DNA of 64,000 nucleotides from Planctomycetota bacterium (GTDB lineage: Bacteria > Planctomycetota > Planctomycetia > Pirellulales > Lacipirellulaceae): NCBI GenBank assembly GCA_013286045.1, contig JABDGM010000004.1:1-64000 (forward strand), read 5' to 3'. The notes below the pieces were generated by a model. The model saw nothing but the letters and a program-made list of their open reading frames with translations. It was not told where the DNA came from and searched no databases. A program made the translations under genes and the position numbers. Position 1 is the stretch's first letter; each line of letters opens with the position of its first letter. Positions 43,720 to 53,125 of this stretch are shown here, in pieces.

Positions 43720-44241
43720 TGCGCTTGACCGTTTTGGCAAAACTAAGCGGCGATGGATGCCGAACACGGCTATTGCACCAGCGGGCCAGGTGAACCATGG
43801 CCAAACATCTAGGCTCGCCAGCCTTCGTTCGCCAGCGTCGATCGTGAAATGGACTTGGAAGGCCGTTTGCTGTGCGGAACAGTTAATCTCAGTATTCCAC
43901 TCGCCGGGCGCCGGCAAATCGACGAGCGCCGCGCTTAAGAGTTTGTTTGTCGCTGCATCGTTCGTTGCGACGGCGTGAATCGTTCGGCACGGCGCTCCGG
44001 TACTCGTGAGCGTGACGATTATTTGAGTGTTTGGGATAGGCTTACCAGTTTCGGCGTCCTGAACCAGGATGCTAATGTCGATTGGCCCGGCGCGCAGTGG
44101 ATCGGGTGACGCGAAGACGGAAATTCGGTAAGCGCCATGGCGCTCCATCATAACGATCCTGCCGCCATCCGCCAGCGCGGGTGCGATACACAGCGCGAGC
44201 GTTAGAAAACTCGACATCAGCATAAAGGCAGGTGATCGCAT
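43714..44241 (-). CDS. Secreted FixH/YtkA-like protein
   Basis: 175 residues from ATG 44241; the track's 44256 is a TTG. A signal peptide (LMSSFLTLALCIAPALA) is followed by a beta-sandwich-like domain, VFASPDPLRAGPIDISILVQ and GKPIPNTQIIVTLTSTG, which resembles YtkA/FixH-type or copper-resistance CopC-like modules. One C-terminal membrane helix (LDVWPWFTWPAGAIAVFGIH) anchors it. It is the last gene of the respiratory block and may assist oxidase metallation. Confidence 0.65.
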   Translation of the reverse strand: MRSPAFMLMSSFLTLALCIAPALADGGRIVMMERHGAYRISVFASPDPLRAGPIDISILVQDAETGKPIPNTQIIVTLTSTGAPCRTIHAVATNDAATNKLLSAALVDLPAPGEWNTEINCSAQQTAFQVHFTIDAGERRLASLDVWPWFTWPAGAIAVFGIHRRLVLPKRSSAL

Positions 44242-44256
44242 ACACACCCAACGCAA

Positions 44257-46584
44257 TCAATTAACCAGTGATGGCAAGGTGCCGCGCATTTCCATCGGCT
44301 GAAGCACGATCCACACTCCGCAGGCAAACAACAGGCAAATCAGTAACGCCCACGGAGTGAAAGCTTTCGCAGCCTGCGAAAGCCGCGCGGCATTCGCTTC
44401 GGAAATACGAAAGCCTGTGTACAGCGACAGAAGTAGACCGAAATCAAGCATGAGCATTTCGAAGTGCGGAATCCATTCGGAAGGTGTGCGACAGCACGCG
44501 CACTGTAAAATCGGTGGGCCTAGCACATTCCACCCATGGTCCTCCGCGAAGCGCTGTGTCGCTGGGATGATCGTGTCCCAGCTCGCGAACAGATGAAAGC
44601 AATAATGGGCGAGCCACATGCCGAGACCGATTGGAATAAGAGCGAACGAATAGCGAACGGCGATCGTCCGCGAGTCGTCGGTCAATTTCCCCCAATAGCG
44701 GCTCATGGTACCCGCAATGTTTACCGTGAGCACAGGCAACAGCACGATCGCAAAGCCGTAATATATTGTTGTGACAAACAATCGCGACGGTTTGCCCGAA
44801 AGTATTCCCAATTGATCCTGCCACCGCAGCACGGGCTCAGTCATTCCAGCAGCGTTGGCAAATGCGCCGAAGACGAGCACCAGGACGAGCGCAGCGAGGT
44901 CTGGCCGCTGCGTAAATCGACCGATACCGGAGCGTTTTGGATCGCTCCAAAGGGTGGCGCCGGGAACCGTTGCGAGTATGCCTACATTCTCATGCGGGCA
45001 GGCGTGAACGCAGTCGAGGCAGAAGGTGCAATCTAGATTCCCGTGCTTGCGGGGCTGAAAAAGTTCGAGTCCACAACCCGCAACTGCCGCGCCGCCCCGG
45101 ATGCACTCCTTTGTATCGCACGTTGAGCAAACCGCGGGGGCTCGTACTTTCACTTCTAACGGCGAGATGAGCGATTGCACGAAGTTGAACTGGCCGATCG
45201 GACAGACAAATTTGCAGAAGGCGGCACCTGCAAAAAAACTGTCAACGATAAATGCGGCCGCGAAGTAAGCGATCGCGATCCAGGCCGTTATCCAAGGACT
45301 GCTCCACAGCGAGAACGCTTCGTAGCTCCACAAAAACAGCGCAATTAAACCGACTGCTAACCATTTGCTGCGCAACCAGTTCGGCCAGGGACGTCCGCCC
45401 GGGAGCCAGCGGCGGGCCAAACTGCGCGGGAGCGTGAAGGGGCACGCCATGCAGAAAAAATTACCCGCCACGAGCAAACTCAAAATCAACAGGCCGCGCC
45501 AATGAATCCAGGGCAAAACGCCCGCCAGGTTCAGTGGACTGATTTGCGGACCTGTCAGCCCGTCGAAGATGACGAGCGCGGCGAGCAATCCCATGAGGGT
45601 TTGCAAAAGCGGGCGCGAAAACCTCCACCGCAGAAAGCGGCCGATTAAAGGAACGTGGAGAAGATCGAACGCTGGCCGTGTTGATGCGACCGGCCGCGCG
45701 CCGATGATCGGTAGTTGGGCGAGAGTCGCGAGGCGCTTTCGCTTGGCGAGGCGAGTCTTCTCTGCACTTGTCGAACCAAATAAATAGCTGACGCTAATCC
45801 AAAACAGCGGCAACAAAAAAGCCACCGATCCGGGCACCCACATCAGGACACCGGCCGCTACCTGATCATCGAGTGCAGATAGCCCATCCAGGCGCGGCAC
45901 GTTGGAGTAATACGGATACAGCACGCTCGGCGAAAAGCATAACCAGGCCGCCAACAATGTGTTTTGTGCGTCCGCCAGAAGCAAATAGGGAAACAAAAGC
46001 GCTTTGGACCACGTCGGACGGCTTGGATAAGGTCGCACTACGGGATACCAAAACAAGAGAGCGGTCGCCACGAAGCAAAGATGCTCGACCACGTGCCAAT
46101 CTGTTTGATTCAAACCCAGCTCATAGCCGTACGGCGTGTGCCAGAACCACGTGGTGGAGACAAATAGGGGCCATGCGACGAATGGATGCGTAAGATGAAT
46201 GAATGCTTTACGTAGCGTGCGCGAGCGCAAGAGCGGCGCGATCCAATATATTCGAATGGGGGCCGGCAAGCCGCGGAGCATCGGCAACAGCGGCCAGCCG
46301 AGCCAGATTAGCGGCGGCGCGACCATCATCAGCAGCAGGTGCTGCAGCATGTGAACTTGCAGTAATAGCGCGGCGAACGGCTCGATCGGCGACGCGAGGG
46401 CGAGATAGACTGCCGTGAGGCCGCCGAGAAACGCGGCTGGCCGGCCGCCATGCCATCGCACTGGATCACGCCGGCGCAGCGACCGCCAGCCGAGCAAATA
46501 CACGGCGGCTGTTACGATTAACGACGCAGCAAGCCAAGGGGCGAGTGGCCACGAGCGCAGGGCAGCTTGGAGCGTCGGGCTCAT
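44257..46584 (-). CDS. CtaG-like oxidase assembly domain fused to Fe-S membrane protein
   Basis: 775 residues in two recognisable parts. Residues 1-260 are caa3-type CtaG (PF09678) with about seven helices and HMLQHLLLMMVAPPLIWLGW near 77-96. From about 325 to 600 is a NapH/YccM-like polyferredoxin membrane module with the Cys patterns CMACPFTLPR, CKFVCPIGQFNF, CSTCDTKECIRGG and CTFCLDCVHACPHENVG, likely two [4Fe-4S] clusters. CtaG helps insert copper into the oxidase; the Fe-S part would move electrons, perhaps for copper reduction (inference). The frame is continuous, so this looks like a real fusion. It lies 7 bases downstream of the cytochrome b gene. Confidence 0.85.
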   Translation of the reverse strand: MSPTLQAALRSWPLAPWLAASLIVTAAVYLLGWRSLRRRDPVRWHGGRPAAFLGGLTAVYLALASPIEPFAALLLQVHMLQHLLLMMVAPPLIWLGWPLLPMLRGLPAPIRIYWIAPLLRSRTLRKAFIHLTHPFVAWPLFVSTTWFWHTPYGYELGLNQTDWHVVEHLCFVATALLFWYPVVRPYPSRPTWSKALLFPYLLLADAQNTLLAAWLCFSPSVLYPYYSNVPRLDGLSALDDQVAAGVLMWVPGSVAFLLPLFWISVSYLFGSTSAEKTRLAKRKRLATLAQLPIIGARPVASTRPAFDLLHVPLIGRFLRWRFSRPLLQTLMGLLAALVIFDGLTGPQISPLNLAGVLPWIHWRGLLILSLLVAGNFFCMACPFTLPRSLARRWLPGGRPWPNWLRSKWLAVGLIALFLWSYEAFSLWSSPWITAWIAIAYFAAAFIVDSFFAGAAFCKFVCPIGQFNFVQSLISPLEVKVRAPAVCSTCDTKECIRGGAAVAGCGLELFQPRKHGNLDCTFCLDCVHACPHENVGILATVPGATLWSDPKRSGIGRFTQRPDLAALVLVLVFGAFANAAGMTEPVLRWQDQLGILSGKPSRLFVTTIYYGFAIVLLPVLTVNIAGTMSRYWGKLTDDSRTIAVRYSFALIPIGLGMWLAHYCFHLFASWDTIIPATQRFAEDHGWNVLGPPILQCACCRTPSEWIPHFEMLMLDFGLLLSLYTGFRISEANAARLSQAAKAFTPWALLICLLFACGVWIVLQPMEMRGTLPSLVN

Positions 46585-46591
46585 AAAGTTG

Positions 46592-48079
46592 TCATTCGTG
46601 CGCGCCTGGCGCGGTTACAATCGGCGTCTCAGCGGCGCCGGCAGGCAATTGGTCCTCGGGCCGCAAGCTGACCAAGAAGTCGACCAGTACGGTCATCTCA
46701 TTCGCGCTCATTTGCTTGCCATACGCGGGCATGTTGCCGCCGCCGGGCGTGCCGTTACTGACTTGATCGATTAACTGGTTCGCCGTCATTCGAGTGCCGA
46801 CATTGCTAAGATCGGGCCCGCGGCGGCCGCCAACTCCGTCGAGCGCGTGGCAGTTGCGGCAGTTTTTGTATTGGAATACGACTGCGCCTTGTAACTCGAC
46901 CGGCGAGCGCTCTTTCACAAAATTCTCGGGCACCGGGTCACCGCTCCAAGCAGTCATTTTCGGCGACCAGGGCGCGGTAGCTCCTTCGTAGGTAAGGGCT
47001 CCGAGCGCCGTATATGCAACGATCACAAACAGCACGGCGGCAGGTCGGCGACTGGGTGCTCTTTCACCCCGGTTGCTGATAAACGGCACCAGAAAAAGGA
47101 TCGCAATGACGATCACCGGAAATACGAGCATGATAAAAGTCTCAACGCTCGGCGGGCTGAGTGAGAGCAAACCGAATAGCCACAAAAACGGCCACTCGGG
47201 GCGCGGGTTCGCGCCGGCAAGCGTGGGGTCGGGTGGCGCGGTCGGACCTTTAGGTCCAACAATCGCGGCGATTGCAACCACCACGATCACAGCCAACGAC
47301 GAAAACAGAACGTCTTTTAGAATGGCATCGCCCAAGAATGGCACGCCGCGCTTGAGTTCCTCGTGGTACGTGGCGTCGTACGTATTAGGATCCACGACTT
47401 GTCCCGCTACGGGCGGCGTACTGACGCCGCACTTCAGCACCAGCCAAAGATGGACCGCCAAAAATGCGATCAGCGCTCCCGGGATTACAAAAACGTGCAG
47501 TGCGAAGAACCGGCTTAGCGAATCGCCGCCGATGATCTCACCGCCGAGAAGTAAATGCACGATCCGCGGGCCGATTACCGGCACTCGGCCCGCCATCGAA
47601 CCGGCGACCGCGAGTCCCCAGTAAGCGTCCGGGTCCCAGCGCAGTATCTGCCCCGAGAAAAACATGCCCATCGTGCAGATGAGCAGGAAAACTCCTAGCA
47701 CCCAAGTGAGTTCGCGCGGGTACTTGTACGCACCGTGCATGAATACCTGAGTCATGTGGACAAGCAGCAGCACGACCATACCAGAACCGGCGTAGTAGTG
47801 CAGCGCTCGCAAATACCAGCCGAGTGGCTGCTGGTAATTCAGATACAGCAAGCTCTCGTACGCTTTGTCGGCCGCCGGGACATAGACGAGGGCGAGCCCG
47901 ATGCCCGTGAGAATCTGGATCAGAAATAGCGTCATTGCCGCGCTGCCGAAAACATACCACCATCCTAGCGGACCTTCGATCTCGCGCGGCACGGGATGCC
48001 GCATCATCGGCATCAGCGTATCGCTGATGCCGAGGCGGACATCGAACCAGCGACCAATTTGTTTGAGCAAATTAAACAT
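46592..48079 (-). CDS. Cytochrome b fused to C-terminal cytochrome c domain
   Basis: 495 residues. The N-terminal half is cytochrome b: four helices with haem histidines in LGWYLRALHYYAGSGM and VVLLLVHM, and in RFFALHVFVIPGALIAFLAVH. Petd-like helices follow at about 245-370, and DPTLAGANPRPEWPFLWLFG is the quinol-site PEWxF-type loop. The C-terminal 100 residues form a class I cytochrome c: CRNCHALDGVGGRRGPDLSN with Met ligand in GGGNMPAYG. The complex would oxidise quinol and hand electrons straight to its own haem c. It overlaps the Rieske gene by 8 bases. Confidence 0.92.
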   Translation of the reverse strand: MFNLLKQIGRWFDVRLGISDTLMPMMRHPVPREIEGPLGWWYVFGSAAMTLFLIQILTGIGLALVYVPAADKAYESLLYLNYQQPLGWYLRALHYYAGSGMVVLLLVHMTQVFMHGAYKYPRELTWVLGVFLLICTMGMFFSGQILRWDPDAYWGLAVAGSMAGRVPVIGPRIVHLLLGGEIIGGDSLSRFFALHVFVIPGALIAFLAVHLWLVLKCGVSTPPVAGQVVDPNTYDATYHEELKRGVPFLGDAILKDVLFSSLAVIVVVAIAAIVGPKGPTAPPDPTLAGANPRPEWPFLWLFGLLSLSPPSVETFIMLVFPVIVIAILFLVPFISNRGERAPSRRPAAVLFVIVAYTALGALTYEGATAPWSPKMTAWSGDPVPENFVKERSPVELQGAVVFQYKNCRNCHALDGVGGRRGPDLSNVGTRMTANQLIDQVSNGTPGGGNMPAYGKQMSANEMTVLVDFLVSLRPEDQLPAGAAETPIVTAPGAHE

Positions 48080-48656
48080 GGACCGAACTGTCTGTGCAGC
48101 GCTTCGCGCTTGCCGTTAGCGTGTCCTGAAGAGTTGGATAGTGGGGGGCCTGAATCTGCAATCGACCTTTTTCAATTCGCCACTCGCAATGGAACATGCC
48201 TCGCGGCGGTGGACCAGAAGCCCTCTCTCCATCCGCGTAGTACACGCCGCCATGGCAGGGGCACATGAAGAGGCCGGACTGTGGAAACCAAGACACTGGG
48301 CAACCCAAATGAGCGCAGTTGACCGACAGCACGCGAAATTGATCCGCCCCTTCTTCGTTCTTGCCTTCGTTGCGCGCGTACACGCCGGTGAGTGCAGTAA
48401 CTCCATCCCACGGTTGCCGCAGCGGATTGTCGAAGTTCACCCGGCGCGTTTGATTCAGTGGAAACGCACCCACAGCCCCAAGGTCCACCCAAAATACTGA
48501 GCGCTTTCGTAGCCCGAAAAAGTAACCGACGACCGGGACGCTTAAAACGACGGCCGCTATCGTGGCAAGAATCGCCGAAAGCCAGCGCAGAAATGTGCGG
48601 CGGCCCGGTCGTGGTGCATCGGTCGCGGTTATGTCTTGGGAGGTAACGTCCATCAC
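48072..48656 (-). CDS. Rieske [2Fe-2S] protein
   Basis: 194 residues. An N-terminal twin-arginine-like start (GRRTFLRWLSA) and a membrane helix at about 26-48 are followed by the cluster-binding boxes C114-x-H116-L-G-C119 (NCAHLGCPVSW) and C132-P-C134-H135-G (FMCPCHGGVYY). Standard length for bc-complex Rieske subunits. It precedes and overlaps the cytochrome b gene, as in bc1 operons. Confidence 0.95.
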   Translation of the reverse strand: MMDVTSQDITATDAPRPGRRTFLRWLSAILATIAAVVLSVPVVGYFFGLRKRSVFWVDLGAVGAFPLNQTRRVNFDNPLRQPWDGVTALTGVYARNEGKNEEGADQFRVLSVNCAHLGCPVSWFPQSGLFMCPCHGGVYYADGERASGPPPRGMFHCEWRIEKGRLQIQAPHYPTLQDTLTASAKRCTDSSVHV

Positions 48657-48679
48657 TCGTTTGTTCTAAAAAATAGGAC

Positions 48680-49465
48680 TCAATGTTGCTCGGCCACAGC
48701 AGTGCTGCCTACCGATCGCCATTGGGCGAGTAGCGCGACAAGATCGTCAATTTCCGCCGTGCTGATTGGTTCATATTCGGCAGTGCGGCCGCGTTTTTCC
48801 GCGTAGGTTGGCATACCAAGATCGGGGCGCCCGGTGATGATGATACGTCGAAGCGCTTGATTACTGATGAGCGCGAGGAAGGCAGGCGCGTTGATCGCAC
48901 CAGGACCCGAGCGGTTTCCTTGCGATCCCGAGCCATCCGGTCCGTGGCAGCCGGCGCACGCGCGCTGATATATGGCCAGCCGGCGCGTATGCTCCTCCAC
49001 TGCTGGAATAGTTTGGGGCTCGTTTGTGATGGCATACGCAGGCGGCGAGTGATCAAGCGGCGCCTCCGACTTCCAGTGGGATTTAACTCCCTCGGCGAGC
49101 AGCTTCACTTGTTTGTCGGTGAGCGAACCACCGTTTACGGTGGCGAATGCAGGCATGAGTGTGCCCGCTCGACCGTCACCGATCACTCGGTGCAGCTCGT
49201 CTTCGGGAATAATTGCCACAAATAGAGGATCGTTAAGCGGCGGAGCTGGGCCCAGTTTTCCGGTGGCTCCGTGACAGCCGGCGCAGTTGGTCGTGTAAAG
49301 CTGATCAAAATTAGCGATCTGTTCGGGACTGACTGGCAGATCGGCTTGATCGGGCTTGCCCGACAGATTGCAACCGCCCGCGTTCAACAGAATCATGCCA
49401 ACGACGGCGCTAAGCCGCAACGCGAATCGAAAGCTGCAAATGTGGTTTAACGAATGGTAATTCAC
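48680..49465 (-). CDS. Membrane-anchored cytochrome c with two haem motifs
   Basis: 261 residues from GTG 49465. The longer track ORF to 50155 is a shadow of the next gene's other strand frames. After a hydrophobic start comes a possible lipobox (ILLNAGGC), then two class I haem domains: TTNCAGCHGATGKLGP near 59 with TLMPAFATVNGG, and RACAGCHGPDGSGSQG near 164 with Met in DLGMPTYAEK. It would shuttle electrons between the Rieske/cytochrome b module and the oxidase. Start position is uncertain by about 20 residues. Confidence 0.85.
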   Translation of the reverse strand: MNYHSLNHICSFRFALRLSAVVGMILLNAGGCNLSGKPDQADLPVSPEQIANFDQLYTTNCAGCHGATGKLGPAPPLNDPLFVAIIPEDELHRVIGDGRAGTLMPAFATVNGGSLTDKQVKLLAEGVKSHWKSEAPLDHSPPAYAITNEPQTIPAVEEHTRRLAIYQRACAGCHGPDGSGSQGNRSGPGAINAPAFLALISNQALRRIIITGRPDLGMPTYAEKRGRTAEYEPISTAEIDDLVALLAQWRSVGSTAVAEQH

Positions 49466-49485
49466 GATCGCACTTCGTCCCGCGA

Positions 49486-50775
49486 CTAATTGCCTACAAA
49501 GTCGGCTCGTTGACCTTCGCCCGCAGGCGGAATGTAGACTTCTTCCGAACGTAAAATGACAATCGCCGCCACGATTCCAAACACAAATTGTGAGGCGACA
49601 AACCAAGGCCAATCGACTCGCTCTTGGAGAACTGGATTCATGATGCCCATCATTCCGTAGCTTAGCGCCGTCCAAAGCAGCGGCATGAGCAAACCGCCCC
49701 AAGCAAGCGTTCCTGAGATTTTTGGCACGCGCGGCAACACGATGGCGAACGCCAGCCCAAAGCTGAGCGAAAGGATCGCGTGAATGATGAGTGCCGCCAC
49801 GAACCAATCTGGGTGATATGCTTCCAGAACGTCCGCTGTAGATTGCGCACCTTCGGGCGTCGTCATCGCGGCGAGCAAGTTGACCGGATACCAAATACCA
49901 TGACCGACGGCGAGACTCCAAAGGATAGCCGGGATCGGCATTGCCAATCCGCCGACGGCGCCTCCTACAAGGCCCGCCAGGATTCGACCGCGGTTTTCGA
50001 GCAGCATGAACACAATCGCGGCGACGACGCCGAAGATCAATTGCGAGATCACAAACCAGAACCAGGCGATGCCATCGCGGACCGCTGGGTTCATCACGCT
50101 GAATGCAATGTAGCTTGCGGCGGTCCACAACAGTGGCATCAGCAGCGCTCCCCAAGCGAGCGGCTTGCGAAAATCGGGCAGCATCGGCAACAAGACTCCG
50201 TAGATCAAGCCCAGGACGAGCGACACCACAATATGAATAAAGATACCGGCGATCAGCAGCCCAGGATTGAACTGCTCGAGTTCACTGGCGCTCATGCTGC
50301 CAACACCCGGAATCACCATGCCGGCCAACAGATTCACGGGCCACCAAATCCCGTGACCGCTCAACAATCCATACACAAGCACCGGCAACGGCATCAGCAA
50401 ACCACCGACGAAACCACCTTTGACACCAGCCGACACCGGGTGGACTTTCACCGGCAGCCGCAAGCGATAGCCGGGCAGACCGTGGCGCAGCCGCTGGACT
50501 TCACCAGGAGCAGGAACAATTGGCTGCGGCCGAAGCGCTGGTTCGACGCGAGGCTCGTGCCAGTGGCCGCGGCCCGGTAAGAGCTGCGAGATCCACATTC
50601 CCAAACCGATGACGAACACGACGCCACCAACCAGCAGAAATGCGAGGCTCGCCGCGATCCCCATTGCCATTAGCGCGATCCCCAGGGCCAGCACCAGCGG
50701 CGCGACCGTTGGCTTAGGCATTTCGATCGCCGGCGAGGATGCAGAATTATCTGCTAAGTGTGATTCGTCGATCAT
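49486..50775 (-). CDS. Internally duplicated membrane protein of the oxidase block
   Basis: 429 residues. Two N-terminal helices (about 25-60) resemble a small oxidase subunit IV. Then two homologous halves of about 140 residues each follow: GGLLMPLPVLVYGLLSGHGI, WWPVNLLAG and WGALLMPLLWTAASYIAF in the first, GGLAMPIPAILWSLAVGHGI, WYPVNLLAA and WGGLLMPLLWTALSYGMM in the second. The duplicated unit has about four helices. No cofactor motif is visible. It overlaps coxC by 4 bases (ATGA) and is therefore a co-translated partner of the oxidase, possibly an assembly or accessory subunit. Confidence 0.8.
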   Translation of the reverse strand: MIDESHLADNSASSPAIEMPKPTVAPLVLALGIALMAMGIAASLAFLLVGGVVFVIGLGMWISQLLPGRGHWHEPRVEPALRPQPIVPAPGEVQRLRHGLPGYRLRLPVKVHPVSAGVKGGFVGGLLMPLPVLVYGLLSGHGIWWPVNLLAGMVIPGVGSMSASELEQFNPGLLIAGIFIHIVVSLVLGLIYGVLLPMLPDFRKPLAWGALLMPLLWTAASYIAFSVMNPAVRDGIAWFWFVISQLIFGVVAAIVFMLLENRGRILAGLVGGAVGGLAMPIPAILWSLAVGHGIWYPVNLLAAMTTPEGAQSTADVLEAYHPDWFVAALIIHAILSLSFGLAFAIVLPRVPKISGTLAWGGLLMPLLWTALSYGMMGIMNPVLQERVDWPWFVASQFVFGIVAAIVILRSEEVYIPPAGEGQRADFVGN

Positions 50776-51392
50776 GCCCCGCTGCTCCGGCTAGCCACAT
50801 ACACCACCAGGAACACGACAATCCAAACCGCATCGACAAAGTGCCAATACCAGGCGACCAGCTCAACGCCATTGCGAAACTTTTCTGTCAGCTCGCGTCC
50901 GATCGCCAGAACGAGGACGATCAGCATGGCGACAATTCCAACGGTAACGTGCAGGCCGTGAAATCCGACGAGCGTGTAATAGGTCGACCCAAACAGATTG
51001 CGGCCGATCGTGAGATGGTGATCGACAATAAGGGTACGCCACTCGATGGCGGTTCCCAACAGGAACACGATTCCGAGTGCCGCCGTTCCAGCCAATAGAA
51101 ATAGGAAACGTTTCTGTTCGCCGCGATGGAGGGAGCGTTCGGCAAAATGAATCACGACGCTGCTCGATAAGAGGCAGATCGTCGTGGCGATGACCAGGGG
51201 GAGCGACAGCGCTTGTGCCGGCGTTGGGCCAACCGTGTCCTTGCCCATGAACGCCACGTAGGTGGCGATCAGTGTGCAAAAGAACGCGACTTCGGAAAGC
51301 AGAAAGCTCGCCATGCCCCATTGGGCCGGCTTGAGCATTCGCTCCGGCGCTATCGGCGGCGGTACGGGCAGATCGCTGGCAGGTTGAGTCAT
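50772..51392 (-). CDS. coxC: Cytochrome c oxidase subunit III
   Basis: 206 residues, five helices, the short bacterial form. Signature parts: GMASFLLSEVAFFCTLIATY near the start, TYYTLVGFHGLHVTVGIVAM with the conserved FHGLHV, and ELVAWYWHFVDAVWIVVFLV at the end. Subunit III stabilises the binuclear centre. It follows coxA by 30 bases. Confidence 0.95.
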   Translation of the reverse strand: MTQPASDLPVPPPIAPERMLKPAQWGMASFLLSEVAFFCTLIATYVAFMGKDTVGPTPAQALSLPLVIATTICLLSSSVVIHFAERSLHRGEQKRFLFLLAGTAALGIVFLLGTAIEWRTLIVDHHLTIGRNLFGSTYYTLVGFHGLHVTVGIVAMLIVLVLAIGRELTEKFRNGVELVAWYWHFVDAVWIVVFLVVYVASRSSGA

Positions 51393-51422
51393 GGCTATTC
51401 GTTTCTACCTAAACTGAGCTGG

Positions 51423-53099
51423 CTATTCATACTGCCAATCGGGGTCTTCAGGGTGTTTCAAGTCCCACAACGGTCGGCGACTGTGAACGGTCGGCACTTC
51501 TTCGAAGTTATAGGAGGGCGGCGGCGAGGTGGTCATCCACTCAAGCGTCCAGGCATCCCAGGGGTCGTCGCCGGCCGGCTTGCCTTTCCACAACGAAGTA
51601 ATAAGGTTGTAGACCAAGATTGCGTAGCTCGGTACCTGAATGAGAGCGCCAAGCGTGCTGAGCTGGTTCCAAATCTCCCAACCGTGGCCCGCGTCGTACG
51701 TGTAAATCCTGCGCGGCATTCCGAGCACGCCCGAAATGTGCATCGGACCAAATGTGAGAATGAATCCGATGTACAAGAGCCAGAATTGCCAGCGGGCAAG
51801 TCGCTCCGACAGCATCCGGCCCGTAACCTTCGGGTACCAGTAATGAATACCAGCGAACGTGCCAAAGAGCGTGCCGCCGATCAGCACCCAATGGAAGTGC
51901 CCCACCACGAAGTAGCTGTCCGAAAGTTGGAAATCGAACGGCGCGGCGCCGAGCATAATGCCGGTGAGGCCACCGATGAGGAACATCGACAAAAAGCCGA
52001 ATGAAAATAGCATCGGCGACGCGAACCAAATTCGTCCCCCGTACATCGTCGCCAGCCAGTTAAAAAACTTAATACCGGTGGGGATTGATACCAAAAACGT
52101 GGCCACAGCGAAAAAGAGATCGGGCATCCGTCCCATGCCAACGCAAAACATATGATGAGCCCACACGCTCAAGCTAATGAACGCGATTCCCATGGTGGCG
52201 GCGGCCATGAATTCGTAACCGAACAGGACTTTGCGCGAGAACACCGGGATAATTTCGGAGACCATTCCGAACACCGGCAGAATCAAAATGTAAACCTCGG
52301 GATGACCGAAGAACCAGAACAAGTGCTGCCATAAATATGCCGATCCGCCATTAGGCACATCGAAGAAATGCGCCCCGAGCTGACGGTCGAAAATGATCAT
52401 GGTGAGGGCGGCCGTGAGCGGCGGAATGGCCAGTAAGATCTGAAACGATGTCCACAGCATCGTCCACACGAAGAAGGGCACCTTCCGCAGCGTCATCCCG
52501 GGTGCGCGCATTCCCAAAATGGTGGCGATGAAGTTAACGCCGCCAGCGATCGTGCCGATGCCGCTGACGATTAGCCCCAGCGCCCAGAAGTCCGTCGCAG
52601 CACCGCGCGAAAAAGTATTTGAAGTGAGCGGGGCGTAAGCGAACCACCCCACGGCCGGCGCGCCGCCCGTGATGTAGCTCATGTAAACCATCACGCCGCC
52701 GAACAGCGTGACCCAGAAGCCAAATGCGTTAAGCCGCGGGAATGCCATGTCGCGGGCGCCGATCATCAGCGGTACGAAATAATTGCCGATCCCGATCAGG
52801 ATCGGCATGCCGACGAAAAACACCATCGTCGTGCCGTGCATTGTGAATAGCTGGTTGAATGTGTCCTGATCGAGCACCTTCGAGCGCGGATAAAACAGTT
52901 GCCACCGCATTAAAATTGCTTCGATGCCGCCGATCACCAGGAACACAATGCTCATCACCACGTACATGATGCCGATCTTCTTATGATCGACCGTGGTTGC
53001 CCACTCATGCGCCTGGGCGGTCCAGCCCATATTCATCGCAACGTCGGCCGGGCGGTCGGCGAGTTCGATGCCGCGAGGTTGTTCAACCAGTGATGACAT
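51423..53099 (-). CDS. coxA: Cytochrome c oxidase subunit I
   Basis: 558 residues from ATG 53099 (MSSLVEQPRG); the track's 53234 start runs upstream into the coxB end. All haem and copper ligands are present: His88 in TMHGTTMVF, His266 and Tyr270 in FFGHPEVYILILP (cross-linked pair and proton-channel Glu), His315-His316 in VWAHHMFCVG, and His401 and His403 in VVGHFHWVL. This is the A-type proton-pumping oxidase core. It reduces O2 with electrons from subunit II. Confidence 0.96.
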   Translation of the reverse strand: MSSLVEQPRGIELADRPADVAMNMGWTAQAHEWATTVDHKKIGIMYVVMSIVFLVIGGIEAILMRWQLFYPRSKVLDQDTFNQLFTMHGTTMVFFVGMPILIGIGNYFVPLMIGARDMAFPRLNAFGFWVTLFGGVMVYMSYITGGAPAVGWFAYAPLTSNTFSRGAATDFWALGLIVSGIGTIAGGVNFIATILGMRAPGMTLRKVPFFVWTMLWTSFQILLAIPPLTAALTMIIFDRQLGAHFFDVPNGGSAYLWQHLFWFFGHPEVYILILPVFGMVSEIIPVFSRKVLFGYEFMAAATMGIAFISLSVWAHHMFCVGMGRMPDLFFAVATFLVSIPTGIKFFNWLATMYGGRIWFASPMLFSFGFLSMFLIGGLTGIMLGAAPFDFQLSDSYFVVGHFHWVLIGGTLFGTFAGIHYWYPKVTGRMLSERLARWQFWLLYIGFILTFGPMHISGVLGMPRRIYTYDAGHGWEIWNQLSTLGALIQVPSYAILVYNLITSLWKGKPAGDDPWDAWTLEWMTTSPPPSYNFEEVPTVHSRRPLWDLKHPEDPDWQYE

Positions 53100-53125
53100 G
53101 TTCGTGGCCGAGCGCGCGCGGAGTC

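Noticed and set aside
48680-50155. 491-residue ORF covering the cytochrome c gene
   Set aside because: The N-terminal 230 residues are an out-of-frame reading of the duplicated membrane gene; only the part from 49465 carries cytochrome motifs.
49780-50580. 266-residue plus-strand ORF
   Set aside because: Antisense shadow of a well-supported membrane gene; the same applies to 51213-52004 and 53348-54187 opposite coxA and coxB.
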